A DNA stretch of 64,000 nucleotides. Origin: Pseudomonas sp. M47T1 (GTDB lineage: Bacteria; Pseudomonadota; Gammaproteobacteria; Pseudomonadales; Pseudomonadaceae). The stretch covers positions 124,001-188,000 of the forward strand of contig NZ_AJWX01000006.1 in NCBI RefSeq assembly GCF_000263855.1. The letters are read 5' to 3'. Below the pieces are notes generated by a model that saw only the letters and a program-made list of their open reading frames with translations, had not been told where the DNA came from and searched no databases. The translations under genes were made by a program, and so were the position numbers. This document shows, piece after piece, positions 21,382 through 30,110 of this stretch; within the stretch, counting starts at the first letter, position 1; every line of letters begins with the position of its first letter.

Positions 21382-22608
21382 TCAGGCCCAGCGGCGCAAT
21401 ACCAACGAGGTGTTGACGCCGCCGAAGGCAAAGTTGTTGTTCATCACGTACTGATTGTTCATGTGGCGGAACTCGCCACGCAGGTAATCCAGCTCACCGC
21501 ACAGCGGGTCGATGACGTCCAGGTTCAGGGTGGGCACGTACTGGTCGCGGTTCATCATTTCGATGCTGAACCAGGACTCCAGCGCCCCGCAGGCGCCCAG
21601 GGTGTGGCCCAGGAAGCTCTTCTGCGAACTGATGGGCATGCGCGCGCCGAACAGGCTGCTGGTGGCCAGGGTTTCGGCGATATCGCCTTGCTCGGTGGCG
21701 GTACCGTGGCCGTTGACGTAGCCAATGGCATCAGGCGCCAGGCCGGCGTCTTCCAGGGCCAACTCCATGGCCCGGCGCATGGTGGCCTGCTCCGGGCGCG
21801 TGGTGTGCTGGCCATCGGCGTTGCTGCCGAAGCCGACAATCTCGGCATGGATGTGCGCGCCGCGCGCCAAGGCATGCTCCAGTTCTTCGAGCACCAGCAT
21901 GCCGGCGCCTTCACCAATCACCAGGCCGTCGCGGCCGCTGTCGTAAGGGCGCGGGCTAGTCTGCGGGGCATCGTTTTTCAGGCTGGTGGCGTACAGGGCA
22001 TCGAAGACCATGGCTTCGGTGGGGCACAGTTCTTCAGCGCCGCCGGCCAGCATCAACGGCAGGCGGCCGAACTTGATGGCCTCGTAGGCATAGCCGATGC
22101 CCTGGCTGCCGCTGGTACAGGCGCTGGAGGTGGGAATCAGGCGCCCGGTAAGGCCGAAGAAGATGCTGATATTGGCGGCGGTGGTGTGCGGCATCATGCG
22201 CACGTAGGAGTTGGCGTTGAGGCCCTCGGCCACCGAGTTGAGCAGCATGTTGCCGAATGCCTTGATCTCGTCGGTGCTGCCGGTGGATGAGCCGCAGGCC
22301 ACACCCATGCGCCCGTCGCGAATGATCGGGTCGTTGAGCAAGCCGGCGTCGATCAGGGCCTGCTCGGCGGCGGCCACCGATAGGCGGGAGACCCGGCCCA
22401 TGCTGCGCAATTGCTTGCGAGTCCAGTGCGCGGGCACCTTGAAGTTATCGATGGGGCCGGCCAGGCGGGTGTTCAGTTCTTCGAACCGGTCCCATTCGTC
22501 CATGCGCCGAATGCCGCTGCGCCCGGCACTGAATTGCGTGGCGATGCTGGCCCAATCACTGCCCAGCGAGGTGATACCGGCCATGCCGGTGACGACGACG
22601 CGCTTCAT
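21382..22608 (-). CDS. Aryl-polyene beta-ketoacyl-ACP synthase (FabF-like)
   Basis: Catalyses decarboxylative condensation of malonyl-ACP with the growing polyene chain. The 408-residue FabF-type thiolase-fold protein has a complete Cys-His-His set: the nucleophile in TSSACTSGSQ, and histidines in NGHGTATEQGD and KSFLGHTLGA, with the C-terminal NNNFAFGGVNTSL. The ATG used (MKRVVVTG) overlaps the ketoreductase stop by one base; a GTG six bases upstream is also in frame. Within a cluster with two full ketosynthases, one usually starts or pairs with a chain-length factor; which one does so here cannot be decided. Confidence 0.92.
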   Translation of the reverse strand: MKRVVVTGMAGITSLGSDWASIATQFSAGRSGIRRMDEWDRFEELNTRLAGPIDNFKVPAHWTRKQLRSMGRVSRLSVAAAEQALIDAGLLNDPIIRDGRMGVACGSSTGSTDEIKAFGNMLLNSVAEGLNANSYVRMMPHTTAANISIFFGLTGRLIPTSSACTSGSQGIGYAYEAIKFGRLPLMLAGGAEELCPTEAMVFDALYATSLKNDAPQTSPRPYDSGRDGLVIGEGAGMLVLEELEHALARGAHIHAEIVGFGSNADGQHTTRPEQATMRRAMELALEDAGLAPDAIGYVNGHGTATEQGDIAETLATSSLFGARMPISSQKSFLGHTLGACGALESWFSIEMMNRDQYVPTLNLDVIDPLCGELDYLRGEFRHMNNQYVMNNNFAFGGVNTSLVLRRWA

Positions 22609-23336
22609 CAGCACAGTCCCCCGTTCACGGCCAGCACCTGGCGGGTGATGTAGCCGGCCTCGGCCGACATCAGGAAGTTGACCGCGCCCGCCACTTCTTC
22701 GACGGTGCCCAGGCGCTGCGCCGGGATCATCTTCATCAGCTCCTCCACCGGTACGTTTTCGTCGAGCATGGCGGTGTCGATCAGGCCGGGGGCCACGCAG
22801 TTGACGGTGATCTTGCGCTTGCCCAATTCGATAGCCAGGGCCTTGGCGGCGCCTATCACGCCGGCCTTGGAGGCGCTGTAGTTGACCTGCCCGCGGTTGC
22901 CAATCATGCCCGACACCGACGTGATGCAGACAATGCGCCCCGGGGCGCGGCGGCGGATCATCGGCATCATTACCGGGTGCAGCACGTTGTAGAAGCCGTC
23001 CAGGTTGGTGCGCATCACCAGGTCCCAGTCCTCCTCGCTCAGGGCCGGAAAGGCGCCGTCGCGGGTCAGCCCGGCGTTACACACCACGCCGTAGTAGGCG
23101 CCGTGGGTTTCCACGTCATCCAATAGCACGTGCGCGCAGGCGGCGCGGTCGGCCACGTCGAATTGCAGCACGCGGGCCTGACGGCCCATGGCCTGGACTT
23201 CGGCCTGCACGGCGTCGGCCTCGCTGCGGCCGCTGCGGCAATGCAGCACCAGGTCAAAGCCGGCCTGGGCCAGGCGCAGGGCAATGGCGCGGCCGATGCC
23301 GCGGCTCGAACCGGTGACCAGAATGGATTCAGACAT
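22608..23336 (-). CDS. 3-ketoacyl-ACP reductase (FabG-like) of the aryl-polyene cluster
   Basis: A 242-residue short-chain dehydrogenase that would reduce each beta-keto intermediate with NADPH. It has the cofactor loop TGSSRGIGRAIA at about 8-19, the N-A-G motif (VCNAGL) and the catalytic Ser with YSASK (Y-x3-K) near residue 150. The start overlaps the dehydratase stop by eight bases, and its stop overlaps the next ketosynthase by one. With the dehydratases and no enoyl reductase nearby, it yields conjugated double bonds. Confidence 0.93.
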   Translation of the reverse strand: MSESILVTGSSRGIGRAIALRLAQAGFDLVLHCRSGRSEADAVQAEVQAMGRQARVLQFDVADRAACAHVLLDDVETHGAYYGVVCNAGLTRDGAFPALSEEDWDLVMRTNLDGFYNVLHPVMMPMIRRRAPGRIVCITSVSGMIGNRGQVNYSASKAGVIGAAKALAIELGKRKITVNCVAPGLIDTAMLDENVPVEELMKMIPAQRLGTVEEVAGAVNFLMSAEAGYITRQVLAVNGGLC

Positions 23337-23793
23337 GTGAAGGCTCCTGTGGCGCGCCCAGGTACTGCGCGGCCTGGGGTGGGCGATAAACGTTCAGGCG
23401 GGCACTGGCCTGGATGCCGGGGCCGCTAAGGTGGCATTCGAATACACCCATGCCGCTCTCGTCTTCCAGCGAGCGCAGGGCGTGTATATGCAGGGTGCTG
23501 CCCAAGGGGAAATGCTCGACATTGCATTCGTACTTGCGGCTGCCCAGCAGGAAGCCGAGTTCCACCGGCTGGCCGTTCTGGCGCGCCCGGCAGCCGGCGT
23601 AGGCGGCGACCGTCTGGGCCATCAGTTCCACACCCACCCAGGCGGGCAGGCTGCCGTCCTCGCGGCTGAACAGGCCACCGGCGCGCACACTGACGTGGGT
23701 ATGGATGTTGTCTTCGTCGAACGATTCGACGTGGTCGATCAAAATCATGTCGCCGGCATGGGGCAACAGCTCGGCGACGGGCCAGGCAATCAT
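23329..23793 (-). CDS. Hotdog-fold 3-hydroxyacyl-ACP dehydratase (ApeP-like)
   Basis: A 154-residue hotdog protein beginning MIAWPVAELLPHAGDMILID, the signature of the stand-alone aryl-polyene dehydratases related to FabZ; the LLPHAG histidine is the expected catalytic residue. A central helix contains GVELMAQTVAAYAGCRA, as in FabA/FabZ. It would dehydrate 3-hydroxyacyl-ACP to the enoyl form in each polyene cycle. It overlaps the upstream ketosynthase by four bases (ATGA) and the downstream ketoreductase by eight. Confidence 0.9.
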   Translation of the reverse strand: MIAWPVAELLPHAGDMILIDHVESFDEDNIHTHVSVRAGGLFSREDGSLPAWVGVELMAQTVAAYAGCRARQNGQPVELGFLLGSRKYECNVEHFPLGSTLHIHALRSLEDESGMGVFECHLSGPGIQASARLNVYRPPQAAQYLGAPQEPSHV

Positions 23794-24980
23794 GGGGCGT
23801 CTCCAATTATCAGGCTGACGTTGTTGCCGCCGAAGGCAAACGAGTTGCTCATCAGGTGGCGGCTGCCAGTGGCGGCCAGTGGCTGGCCGGGCACTACCCA
23901 GTCCAGCGTCGGCAAGGAGGCATCGGCCTCGCCGTCCCACACGTGGGGAGGCACGGCGTTCTCGGCCAGGCTCAGGCAGCAGAACGCCGCCTCCAGTGCG
24001 CCGGCGGCCCCCAGGGTGTGGCCGCTGAGCGGTTTGGTCGACGAGCACGGCAGCCCCGCCGGGAACACCTGGGCCACTGCCAGGCTTTCCATGGCATCGT
24101 TGTGTTGCGTGGCGGTGCCGTGCAGGTTTAGGTAGTTCACCTGGTGGGCCTGGAGGCCGGCCTGGCGCAGGGCCTTGTTCATGGCGTCGATGGCCCCGCG
24201 CCCAGACGGCTCGGGGGCGGAAATATGGTGCGCATCGCTGCTGGCGCCGGCACCCAGCAACGCCAGGGGCCGGGCCTGCTCGCCGAGGTTTTCCCGGGTC
24301 ATCAGGAACAGCACCGCTGCTTCGCCAATATTGATGCCCTGGCGGTTGCGCGAGAACGGGTTGCAGCGTTCCTGCGCCACCGCCTCCAGCGCGCTGAAGC
24401 CGTTCAGGGTCAGCTTGCACAGGCTGTCCACGCCGCCGCAGATCACCGCGTCGCACAGGCCCAGGTCCAGCAGGCGGCGCGCGCTCATCAGGGCGCGGGC
24501 GCTGGAGGTGCAGGCAGTGGAGATGACATAGGCCGGCCCCGACAGCTGCAGCCACTGCACCAGGAAGTCCGCCGGGGCGTTCAGCTCCTGCTGCCCGTAG
24601 CGATAGTCGGGCGGGAACTGGCCATCGCGCAGGTAGGCGGCGATATGCCCGCTGGCTTCGTCGATGCCCGAGGTACTGGTGCCCAGCACCACGGCCACGC
24701 GGTCGGCGCCATGGCGCTGGATGGCTGCCTGTAATTGCGGCTCGATCTGCAGGGCGGCGTCCAGTAGCAGTTGGTTGTTGCGACTACGGTGGTTGGCCAG
24801 GTGTTCAGGTATTTCCGGCAGGTCACCGGGCACGGCGCCCACGGGCGGGTTGCGTTCTGGCACCCAGCCAGGCTGCGGGCGCATGCCCGGGCTTGCGCCA
24901 GCGAACAGGGCGCGGGCCACCTCGGCCTGGCCCCGGCCCAGGGCACAGGTAAGGCCCAGGGCATTGAGGTAGGCAGTCAT
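23790..24980 (-). CDS. Second aryl-polyene beta-ketoacyl synthase
   Basis: A 396-residue FabF-like ketosynthase with the catalytic cysteine in ISTACTSS and histidines in NLHGTATQHND and KPLSGHTLGAAG, plus the C-terminal SNSFAFGGNNVSL. All three catalytic residues are present, so it should be active. It overlaps the DUF3261 lipoprotein gene by four bases and the dehydratase by four. With the second ketosynthase and the chain-length-like protein it forms the iterative condensation machinery. Confidence 0.92.
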   Translation of the reverse strand: MTAYLNALGLTCALGRGQAEVARALFAGASPGMRPQPGWVPERNPPVGAVPGDLPEIPEHLANHRSRNNQLLLDAALQIEPQLQAAIQRHGADRVAVVLGTSTSGIDEASGHIAAYLRDGQFPPDYRYGQQELNAPADFLVQWLQLSGPAYVISTACTSSARALMSARRLLDLGLCDAVICGGVDSLCKLTLNGFSALEAVAQERCNPFSRNRQGINIGEAAVLFLMTRENLGEQARPLALLGAGASSDAHHISAPEPSGRGAIDAMNKALRQAGLQAHQVNYLNLHGTATQHNDAMESLAVAQVFPAGLPCSSTKPLSGHTLGAAGALEAAFCCLSLAENAVPPHVWDGEADASLPTLDWVVPGQPLAATGSRHLMSNSFAFGGNNVSLIIGDAP

Positions 24981-25462
24981 GGCGAGACCTCGACGGGCAA
25001 GGGGCTGATTTCATAGCGCAGGCCCTGGGCCAAGGTCAGGGTCAGGTCATCGCCGGCGCGGTAGCGCACCGCCCAGCGCTCGCCCAACTGGCGGGTCTGG
25101 CCAGCGGTGGTCGCTGATGGATACATCGACGACAACTGCTGCTGGTTGGTGAGGGCAAACAGCAAGGCCGCAAACAGCTCGCGCGCCGCCGGGTTGGGCG
25201 GCAACAGGCCGTCGGCCTGCCATTGGCCGTTGACCAGCAACTGGCGGGCGACGGGAATACCCAGCGGGTCGATCATGGACCAGCGCAGCCCGGCATCCTG
25301 CTGCTGGATGACCAGCAGCCAGTCCTGGCGCTCGCTGCCTTGCAGCCGCTGCACATGCAACTGCATCGGCAACGCCAGCTCCGGCAAGCGCGCAGGCAGC
25401 GGCGGACGGGCGGCGCACGCACTGAGCAGCAGGGCACAGGCCAGCCACAGCAGGCGTTTCAT
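24977..25462 (-). CDS. DUF3261 lipoprotein of the aryl-polyene cluster
   Basis: The 161-residue product has a short signal with lipobox L-L-S-A-C followed by a Pro/Leu-rich mature start. The rest matches the DUF3261 pattern seen in aryl-polyene clusters (LQGSERQDWLLVIQ, LRWSMIDPLGIPVARQ). Such proteins are thought to receive the product at the outer membrane with the LolA-like carrier, but this is inferred from co-occurrence. It overlaps the methyltransferase gene and the ketosynthase gene by four bases each. Confidence 0.85.
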   Translation of the reverse strand: MKRLLWLACALLLSACAARPPLPARLPELALPMQLHVQRLQGSERQDWLLVIQQQDAGLRWSMIDPLGIPVARQLLVNGQWQADGLLPPNPAARELFAALLFALTNQQQLSSMYPSATTAGQTRQLGERWAVRYRAGDDLTLTLAQGLRYEISPLPVEVSP

Positions 25463-26190
25463 GGCTGGCCACCGAGGGGCTTGCGTGCCACCACGTTCAC
25501 CAGTGTTTCTTCACGCTGGCCGAAGGGTTTGGGCTTGCGCAGGCGCAGGCGTTCCAGCAGGCCGAAGTCCTTGGCGCGGCTCCACCACAGGTACGGGTAG
25601 GAAACGTTCTGCGGGCCGAACTCGAAGCCTTGCTGACGAATCATCTGCAAGTAACCCGCGGCGCTTTTCTGCACGTGCATGGGGTGGCGGAACAGCCAGC
25701 GGATAACCCAGGTGTCGATGTACGCCTCGGTGGATTCGGCGAACAACAGGTAGCCGCCCGGCTTCAGTACGCGATAGAACTCGGCCAGTGCCTGTCCTTG
25801 TTCCACCAGGTGGTGGAAGGTCTGGTGACAAAACAGCAGGTCCACGCTGGCGTCGGCGTGGGGCAGGCTGGCGCAGTCGGCGCCCTGTACCTGGGCATTG
25901 AGCCCCAGGCGCGCCGCTTCCAGGCGAGTAAGGTCGACGCTATGTGGGTCGGCGTCGCTGCCCAGCAGTTGACCGGGGGCAAACACCTTGTTCAGGTACT
26001 GGAACGACTTGCCTTGCCCGCAGCCGGCGTCCAGCACTACCGGGGCGAGGGGCAGCGGTTCACTGAACAGGCTGCGCAGGTCGTTGATCGCCACGCGCAG
26101 CACATGGTGCTGCCAGGTGTGGCTGCGCAGGAACCAGAAGCCGAAGCGGGTTTCTTCGACATAGCTGTCGCTCAGGTACGGGCCGTTCAT
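25459..26190 (-). CDS. SAM-dependent methyltransferase of the aryl-polyene cluster
   Basis: A 243-residue class I methyltransferase with motif I VVLDAGCGQGKSF at about residue 52 and the downstream FHHLVEQGQALAEFYRVLKP segment (motifs II/III). Aryl polyenes of this type often carry a ring methyl group next to the phenolic hydroxyl, so ring methylation is the most likely role; O-methylation is the alternative. The start overlaps the flavoprotein gene by four bases. Confidence 0.88.
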   Translation of the reverse strand: MNGPYLSDSYVEETRFGFWFLRSHTWQHHVLRVAINDLRSLFSEPLPLAPVVLDAGCGQGKSFQYLNKVFAPGQLLGSDADPHSVDLTRLEAARLGLNAQVQGADCASLPHADASVDLLFCHQTFHHLVEQGQALAEFYRVLKPGGYLLFAESTEAYIDTWVIRWLFRHPMHVQKSAAGYLQMIRQQGFEFGPQNVSYPYLWWSRAKDFGLLERLRLRKPKPFGQREETLVNVVARKPLGGQP

Positions 26191-27431
26191 GCTGGCACCC
26201 GCGCGCAGACTTCGGCCAGCATGCGCAAGCGCCGCTTGGGTTCGGCCACGAAGGGGTTGCGCTCATCCCAGGCGTAGCCGGCCAGGATAGAACTGATCAT
26301 GCGGCGGATTTCTGCCGAGCTGCCGGGGTGGTAGATCACGTCCTGGAAGCTGCCGTCATACCAGCCTTCCACGTAGGCACGGAAGGTGTCCACGCCGCGC
26401 TTTAGTGGCTCGGCGAACTGGGTTTGCCAGTCCACGGCCTCGCCGTTCAGTTGGCGGTCGAGCAGCCCGGCGGCCATGCTCGCCGAACGCATGGCGATGG
26501 TCACGCCGGACGAAAACACCGGGTCGAGGAATTCCGCCGCATTGCCCAGCAGCGCGAAGCCGGGGCCATGCAGCACCTTGACGTTGGCCGAATAGCCGCC
26601 AATGGTGCGCGCCGGGGTGTCCCATTCGGCGAACTGCAATACCCGCGAAAGACTCGGGGTCTGCGCCACGAATTCCTTCAGGCAGGCGTCCAGGTTGTCC
26701 TGGCCCTTGAAGTGCTCGGCAGCGGCCACCACGCCAAGGGAGCAACGGCCGTTGCTGAACGGAATGGTCCAGAACCACACGTCCCGATGAGTGGGGTGGG
26801 TGGTGATCAGGATCTTGTCGCGGTCAAACGCCTGGCAGTCGATACGGTCTTCGATGTGGGTGAAGATGGCCTGGCGCACCGGGAAATTGGACGGTGCTTC
26901 CAGGTCCAGCAGGCGTGGCAGCACGCGGCCATAGCCGCTGGCGTCGAGCACAAAGCGGGCAGCCACGCTGTACTCGCTGCCGTCCAGGCGGCGAACCTGC
27001 AAGCGCCGGTGCGCGCCGCTGAAGTCGACGCTGACGATTTCTTCTTCGTAGCGAATTTCCACGCCTTGCTGCTCGGCCTGGTCGGCCAGCAGCTTGTCAA
27101 AGTCGGCGCGCTGCACCTGGTAGGTGCTGGGCTTGCCCTGGGTGAAGGTATCGCCGAAGTCGAAGGCGCTGTATTCCTCGCCCCAGGCGAAGGCCGCGCC
27201 GTTCTTGCGCTGGAAGCCTGCAGCCTGAACGGCTTCGAGCATGCCGGCTTCTTCGATGAAGTCGATGCAATGCGACAGCAGGCTTTCGCCAATGGAAAAG
27301 CGCGGAAAGCGCTGGCGTTCGATGATCAGTACATCATGGCCGCGGCGCTTTAGCAGGGCGGCAGCGATGGCACCCGATGGCCCCGCGCCAATCACCACCA
27401 CCTGGCGTTGTTCCATCTCAGTGTTCGGCAT
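26187..27431 (-). CDS. FAD-dependent oxidoreductase with halogenase hallmarks
   Basis: The 414-residue protein starts with the FAD loop GAGPSG at 15-20 and belongs to the group that includes flavin-dependent halogenases. Two hallmarks are visible: K76 within GFQRKNGAAFAWG, the position of the catalytic lysine in phenol/pyrrole halogenases, and W219-F-W-T-I-P224, a match to W-x-W-x-I-P. It could halogenate the aryl head group, as in xanthomonadin-type pigments, or act as a non-halogenating oxidase of the same fold. AAGGAG lies five bases before the ATG. It overlaps the small membrane gene by 14 bases. Confidence 0.82.
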   Translation of the reverse strand: MPNTEMEQRQVVVIGAGPSGAIAAALLKRRGHDVLIIERQRFPRFSIGESLLSHCIDFIEEAGMLEAVQAAGFQRKNGAAFAWGEEYSAFDFGDTFTQGKPSTYQVQRADFDKLLADQAEQQGVEIRYEEEIVSVDFSGAHRRLQVRRLDGSEYSVAARFVLDASGYGRVLPRLLDLEAPSNFPVRQAIFTHIEDRIDCQAFDRDKILITTHPTHRDVWFWTIPFSNGRCSLGVVAAAEHFKGQDNLDACLKEFVAQTPSLSRVLQFAEWDTPARTIGGYSANVKVLHGPGFALLGNAAEFLDPVFSSGVTIAMRSASMAAGLLDRQLNGEAVDWQTQFAEPLKRGVDTFRAYVEGWYDGSFQDVIYHPGSSAEIRRMISSILAGYAWDERNPFVAEPKRRLRMLAEVCARVPA

Positions 27432-27795
27432 GATGCCTCCTTGCAGGTTGAGCAGTATTCAGGGGAATCGAGGGTAGGCCGGCCAGCGCTGGCAGCAGCG
27501 TGGCTATCGGCATCCAGCCCAGGCTTTGCAGGGCGCACTGAACATCGATCTGGACGATACGCAAGGCCATGATCAGCGGCATGGCCACGCCGTTTTGCAC
27601 GGTTTTCATCCAGACCGGGTTTAGCGGCAGGCGCGGCTCTACCTTGAGGCGTTTCGTGCACAGCAGGTAGGGCAGGCCGAAAATCAGTGTTTTGAATTTG
27701 AAATGTTCGGCGGCCAGCAGCAATGTCATGAACATCAGGGCGTCAATCATGGGCAGGCGCAGGGTATGCAGCAGCCAGAAACACGCGACCATCAT
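27418..27795 (-). CDS. Small membrane protein of unknown function in the aryl-polyene operon
   Basis: The 125-residue product has hydrophobic segments near 1-12, 15-30 and 68-85 and a basic tail. It is supported as a real gene because its ATG overlaps the exporter stop (ATGA) and its stop overlaps the start of the flavoprotein gene by 14 bases, matching the coupling seen across the operon. No family was recognised. Position suggests a partner of the exporter or the flavoprotein. Confidence 0.65.
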   Translation of the reverse strand: MMVACFWLLHTLRLPMIDALMFMTLLLAAEHFKFKTLIFGLPYLLCTKRLKVEPRLPLNPVWMKTVQNGVAMPLIMALRIVQIDVQCALQSLGWMPIATLLPALAGLPSIPLNTAQPARRHHAEH

Positions 27796-30110
27796 GCCGC
27801 CGCCTTATGCGGGTGTTCACCGGCCCAGGGTGCCAGCAGGAAGCTGAAGCCCAGGCCCAGGCTCACCGACAGGCCGAAGTTGCTCACCGCCGGTGTGCTG
27901 GACACGGCCAGCAGGCCGAACGACAGCCAGGTGGTGGCCGCCGCCAGCAGGGTGCCCAGCAGGCTGACGGCAGCCCCGCCAATGCGTTCGCGCATGAGGA
28001 TGGCGTAGTCGACGCTGATGGCGGTAACCAGCAGCAGGCCGAACAGGCTGAACAAGGTCAGTGGCTGCCCCAGCCAGCCCAGGCTTGCCAAGCTGCACAG
28101 CGCGGCCAGCAGCGGCAGGGCGACAATGCGCAAGGCGCCGCGCCAGCCAAATGGCAACACCAGCAACAGCACGATCAGGGCGCAGGACAGCAGCTTTAGC
28201 TCGGCGGCGCTGACTTGGGTAGCCGCGAATACCTGGTTCAGGGCGCCCAGACGGTCTACCAGTTTCACCCCCGGCAGGTCCTGTGCCACCGACTGCAATA
28301 AGGCACTGTTGGCCAGCCCTTGCAGGCTGACCATGGCAGCCACGCCGTGGCCATCACTGCCCAGCCACAACGGCCGCCAAGGCTCGCTCAACGGCCCTTG
28401 CAGTGCTTGTTCGATGGTCTGGTCGGGCAAGGCCAGCAGGGTTGCCAGCTCGCCGCGCAAGGCCGCTTCGGGCACGCCCAGCGCCAGCAGCGGTTGCCAA
28501 CGCTCGGGCAGGCGCGCCAGGGCGTCGCGCACTTGCGCCTGTTGCTCGGCCGTGGCCAGCAGCTGCGCCAGGCCCAGGTAGCCCTGCAGTTTGCCCTTGG
28601 CGACCAGCACGTCAAGGCGCAGGTCCAGGGCCTTTTCCCGTACCAGCAACTGTTGCGGGTCAGCGGCCTGCACCAGGAAGAACTGGCTGGTGGGCTGGTA
28701 ACCGGTGATGCGCGCCACGGCCTGGGCCTGTTCCAATAATTGTGGCGGTGCGCCAACCCACTGGCGAATGTCATTCTTGACCGTCAGGTGCCACAGGCCA
28801 CCGGCGCAGAATGCCAGCAGCAGGGCCAGCAGCCACGCGCTGGCGACCCGGGCCAGTAGCGCCTGGCGCACGTCCACCAAGCGCTGGGCCATGCTCAGCG
28901 GCCATTGCGCCGGTTGCAGTTGCACGCCCTTGAGTAACGCCGGCAGCAGGCACACCGCGGTCAGGTAGGCACCCAGCAACCCGGCGGCGGAGAAGCAGGC
29001 GATCTGGGTCAGCGCCGGAAACGGCGTGGCGGCCAGGGCCAGGTAGCCGATGCAACTGGTGGCCAGGCTCAGGCTCAGCCCCGGCAGGGTCAGGCGCAGG
29101 GCCTGCCAGCTGTGCCAGGGGCGCAGGCTCCAGCCTTTGGACAGGTAGTGCAGCGGGTAGTCCACGGCAACGCCGATCAGGCTGGAACCCAGCACCAATG
29201 TCATCACGTGCATGTGCCCGAACAGCGCGATGCAGCAGGTGGCGCCGAACAGCATGCCCACCAGCACCGGCAGGAACGCCAGCAGCACTCGCCAGCGGCG
29301 GAAGGCCAGCAACAATAGCAAGAGAATACCCAGCGTGGCGCCGCCGCCCACCCAGGCTATTTCCCGGCTGGCTTCGCGCTGGCCATTGGCGGCATACAGC
29401 AAGCCGCTGGCCGCCAATAGCTGACCGTGCGCGGCCGCGCTTTGGGTTCGGGCGCCGCTCAGCAGGTCATCAACCTTGAGCGGCAGTTGCATGTCGAAGG
29501 CATCGCCCAGGGTTCGGGCGCGTAGCAGCACCCAGTAATTGCCGTCCGCTTGGGCCAGCAGCGCACCGCTGCCAATGTCCAACTGCACCGCGCCGTGGTG
29601 CGGCTGGCTGTTCTGAATGCGTGCGGTAAGGCCCAACCAGTCGTCCTGGCTGGGCACCAGGCTGAAGCCGGTGAACGGGTCGAACAGGGCGCTTAGCCGT
29701 TGCTGGATGAAGGCGTCGGGGTGATTGATCAGTTGGTCGCGGTCGGCACTGGCCAGCATCGACAGCCGCCCTTGCAGCAGTTGTTTGCGCAATGCGGGCA
29801 GGTCGGCCTGCAGGGTCCACTGCACCTTCTCGAACAGCCCGCTCGCCTGCCACTGCCCGGCCAGGGATTGCGCCAGAGCGATGGCCTGATGTTTGTCAGA
29901 ATGGCCAACCAGCACCAGTAATTCGCGGTTCAGCGGTTCTTGCACGCGCTGTTCGGCACGCTGCTCCAGGGCGTCGGGCGCGCCGCCGGGTACCAGCTCC
30001 ATCAGGTTGGCAGACAGCGGCGAGGCGCCATGCCATTGCCAGGCCGCGAGGGTCATGACCGCCAGCAGCAACAACAGGAACAGCCGTGGCAGGTGCCGTT
30101 CACTGAACAA
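27792..30110 (-). CDS. MMPL/RND-type exporter for the aryl polyene
   Basis: A 772-residue membrane protein with an N-terminal helix, a large periplasmic domain (about 30-240), a block of helices (about 250-420), a second periplasmic domain (about 440-630) and a second block of helices (about 635-765). This duplicated layout is typical of MMPL/RND lipid exporters such as those in aryl-polyene clusters. It should move the finished glyco- or phospholipid-linked polyene across the inner membrane and hand it to the LolA-like carrier encoded just upstream. The start overlaps that gene by 11 bases. Confidence 0.9.
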   Translation of the reverse strand: MFSERHLPRLFLLLLLAVMTLAAWQWHGASPLSANLMELVPGGAPDALEQRAEQRVQEPLNRELLVLVGHSDKHQAIALAQSLAGQWQASGLFEKVQWTLQADLPALRKQLLQGRLSMLASADRDQLINHPDAFIQQRLSALFDPFTGFSLVPSQDDWLGLTARIQNSQPHHGAVQLDIGSGALLAQADGNYWVLLRARTLGDAFDMQLPLKVDDLLSGARTQSAAAHGQLLAASGLLYAANGQREASREIAWVGGGATLGILLLLLLAFRRWRVLLAFLPVLVGMLFGATCCIALFGHMHVMTLVLGSSLIGVAVDYPLHYLSKGWSLRPWHSWQALRLTLPGLSLSLATSCIGYLALAATPFPALTQIACFSAAGLLGAYLTAVCLLPALLKGVQLQPAQWPLSMAQRLVDVRQALLARVASAWLLALLLAFCAGGLWHLTVKNDIRQWVGAPPQLLEQAQAVARITGYQPTSQFFLVQAADPQQLLVREKALDLRLDVLVAKGKLQGYLGLAQLLATAEQQAQVRDALARLPERWQPLLALGVPEAALRGELATLLALPDQTIEQALQGPLSEPWRPLWLGSDGHGVAAMVSLQGLANSALLQSVAQDLPGVKLVDRLGALNQVFAATQVSAAELKLLSCALIVLLLVLPFGWRGALRIVALPLLAALCSLASLGWLGQPLTLFSLFGLLLVTAISVDYAILMRERIGGAAVSLLGTLLAAATTWLSFGLLAVSSTPAVSNFGLSVSLGLGFSFLLAPWAGEHPHKAAA

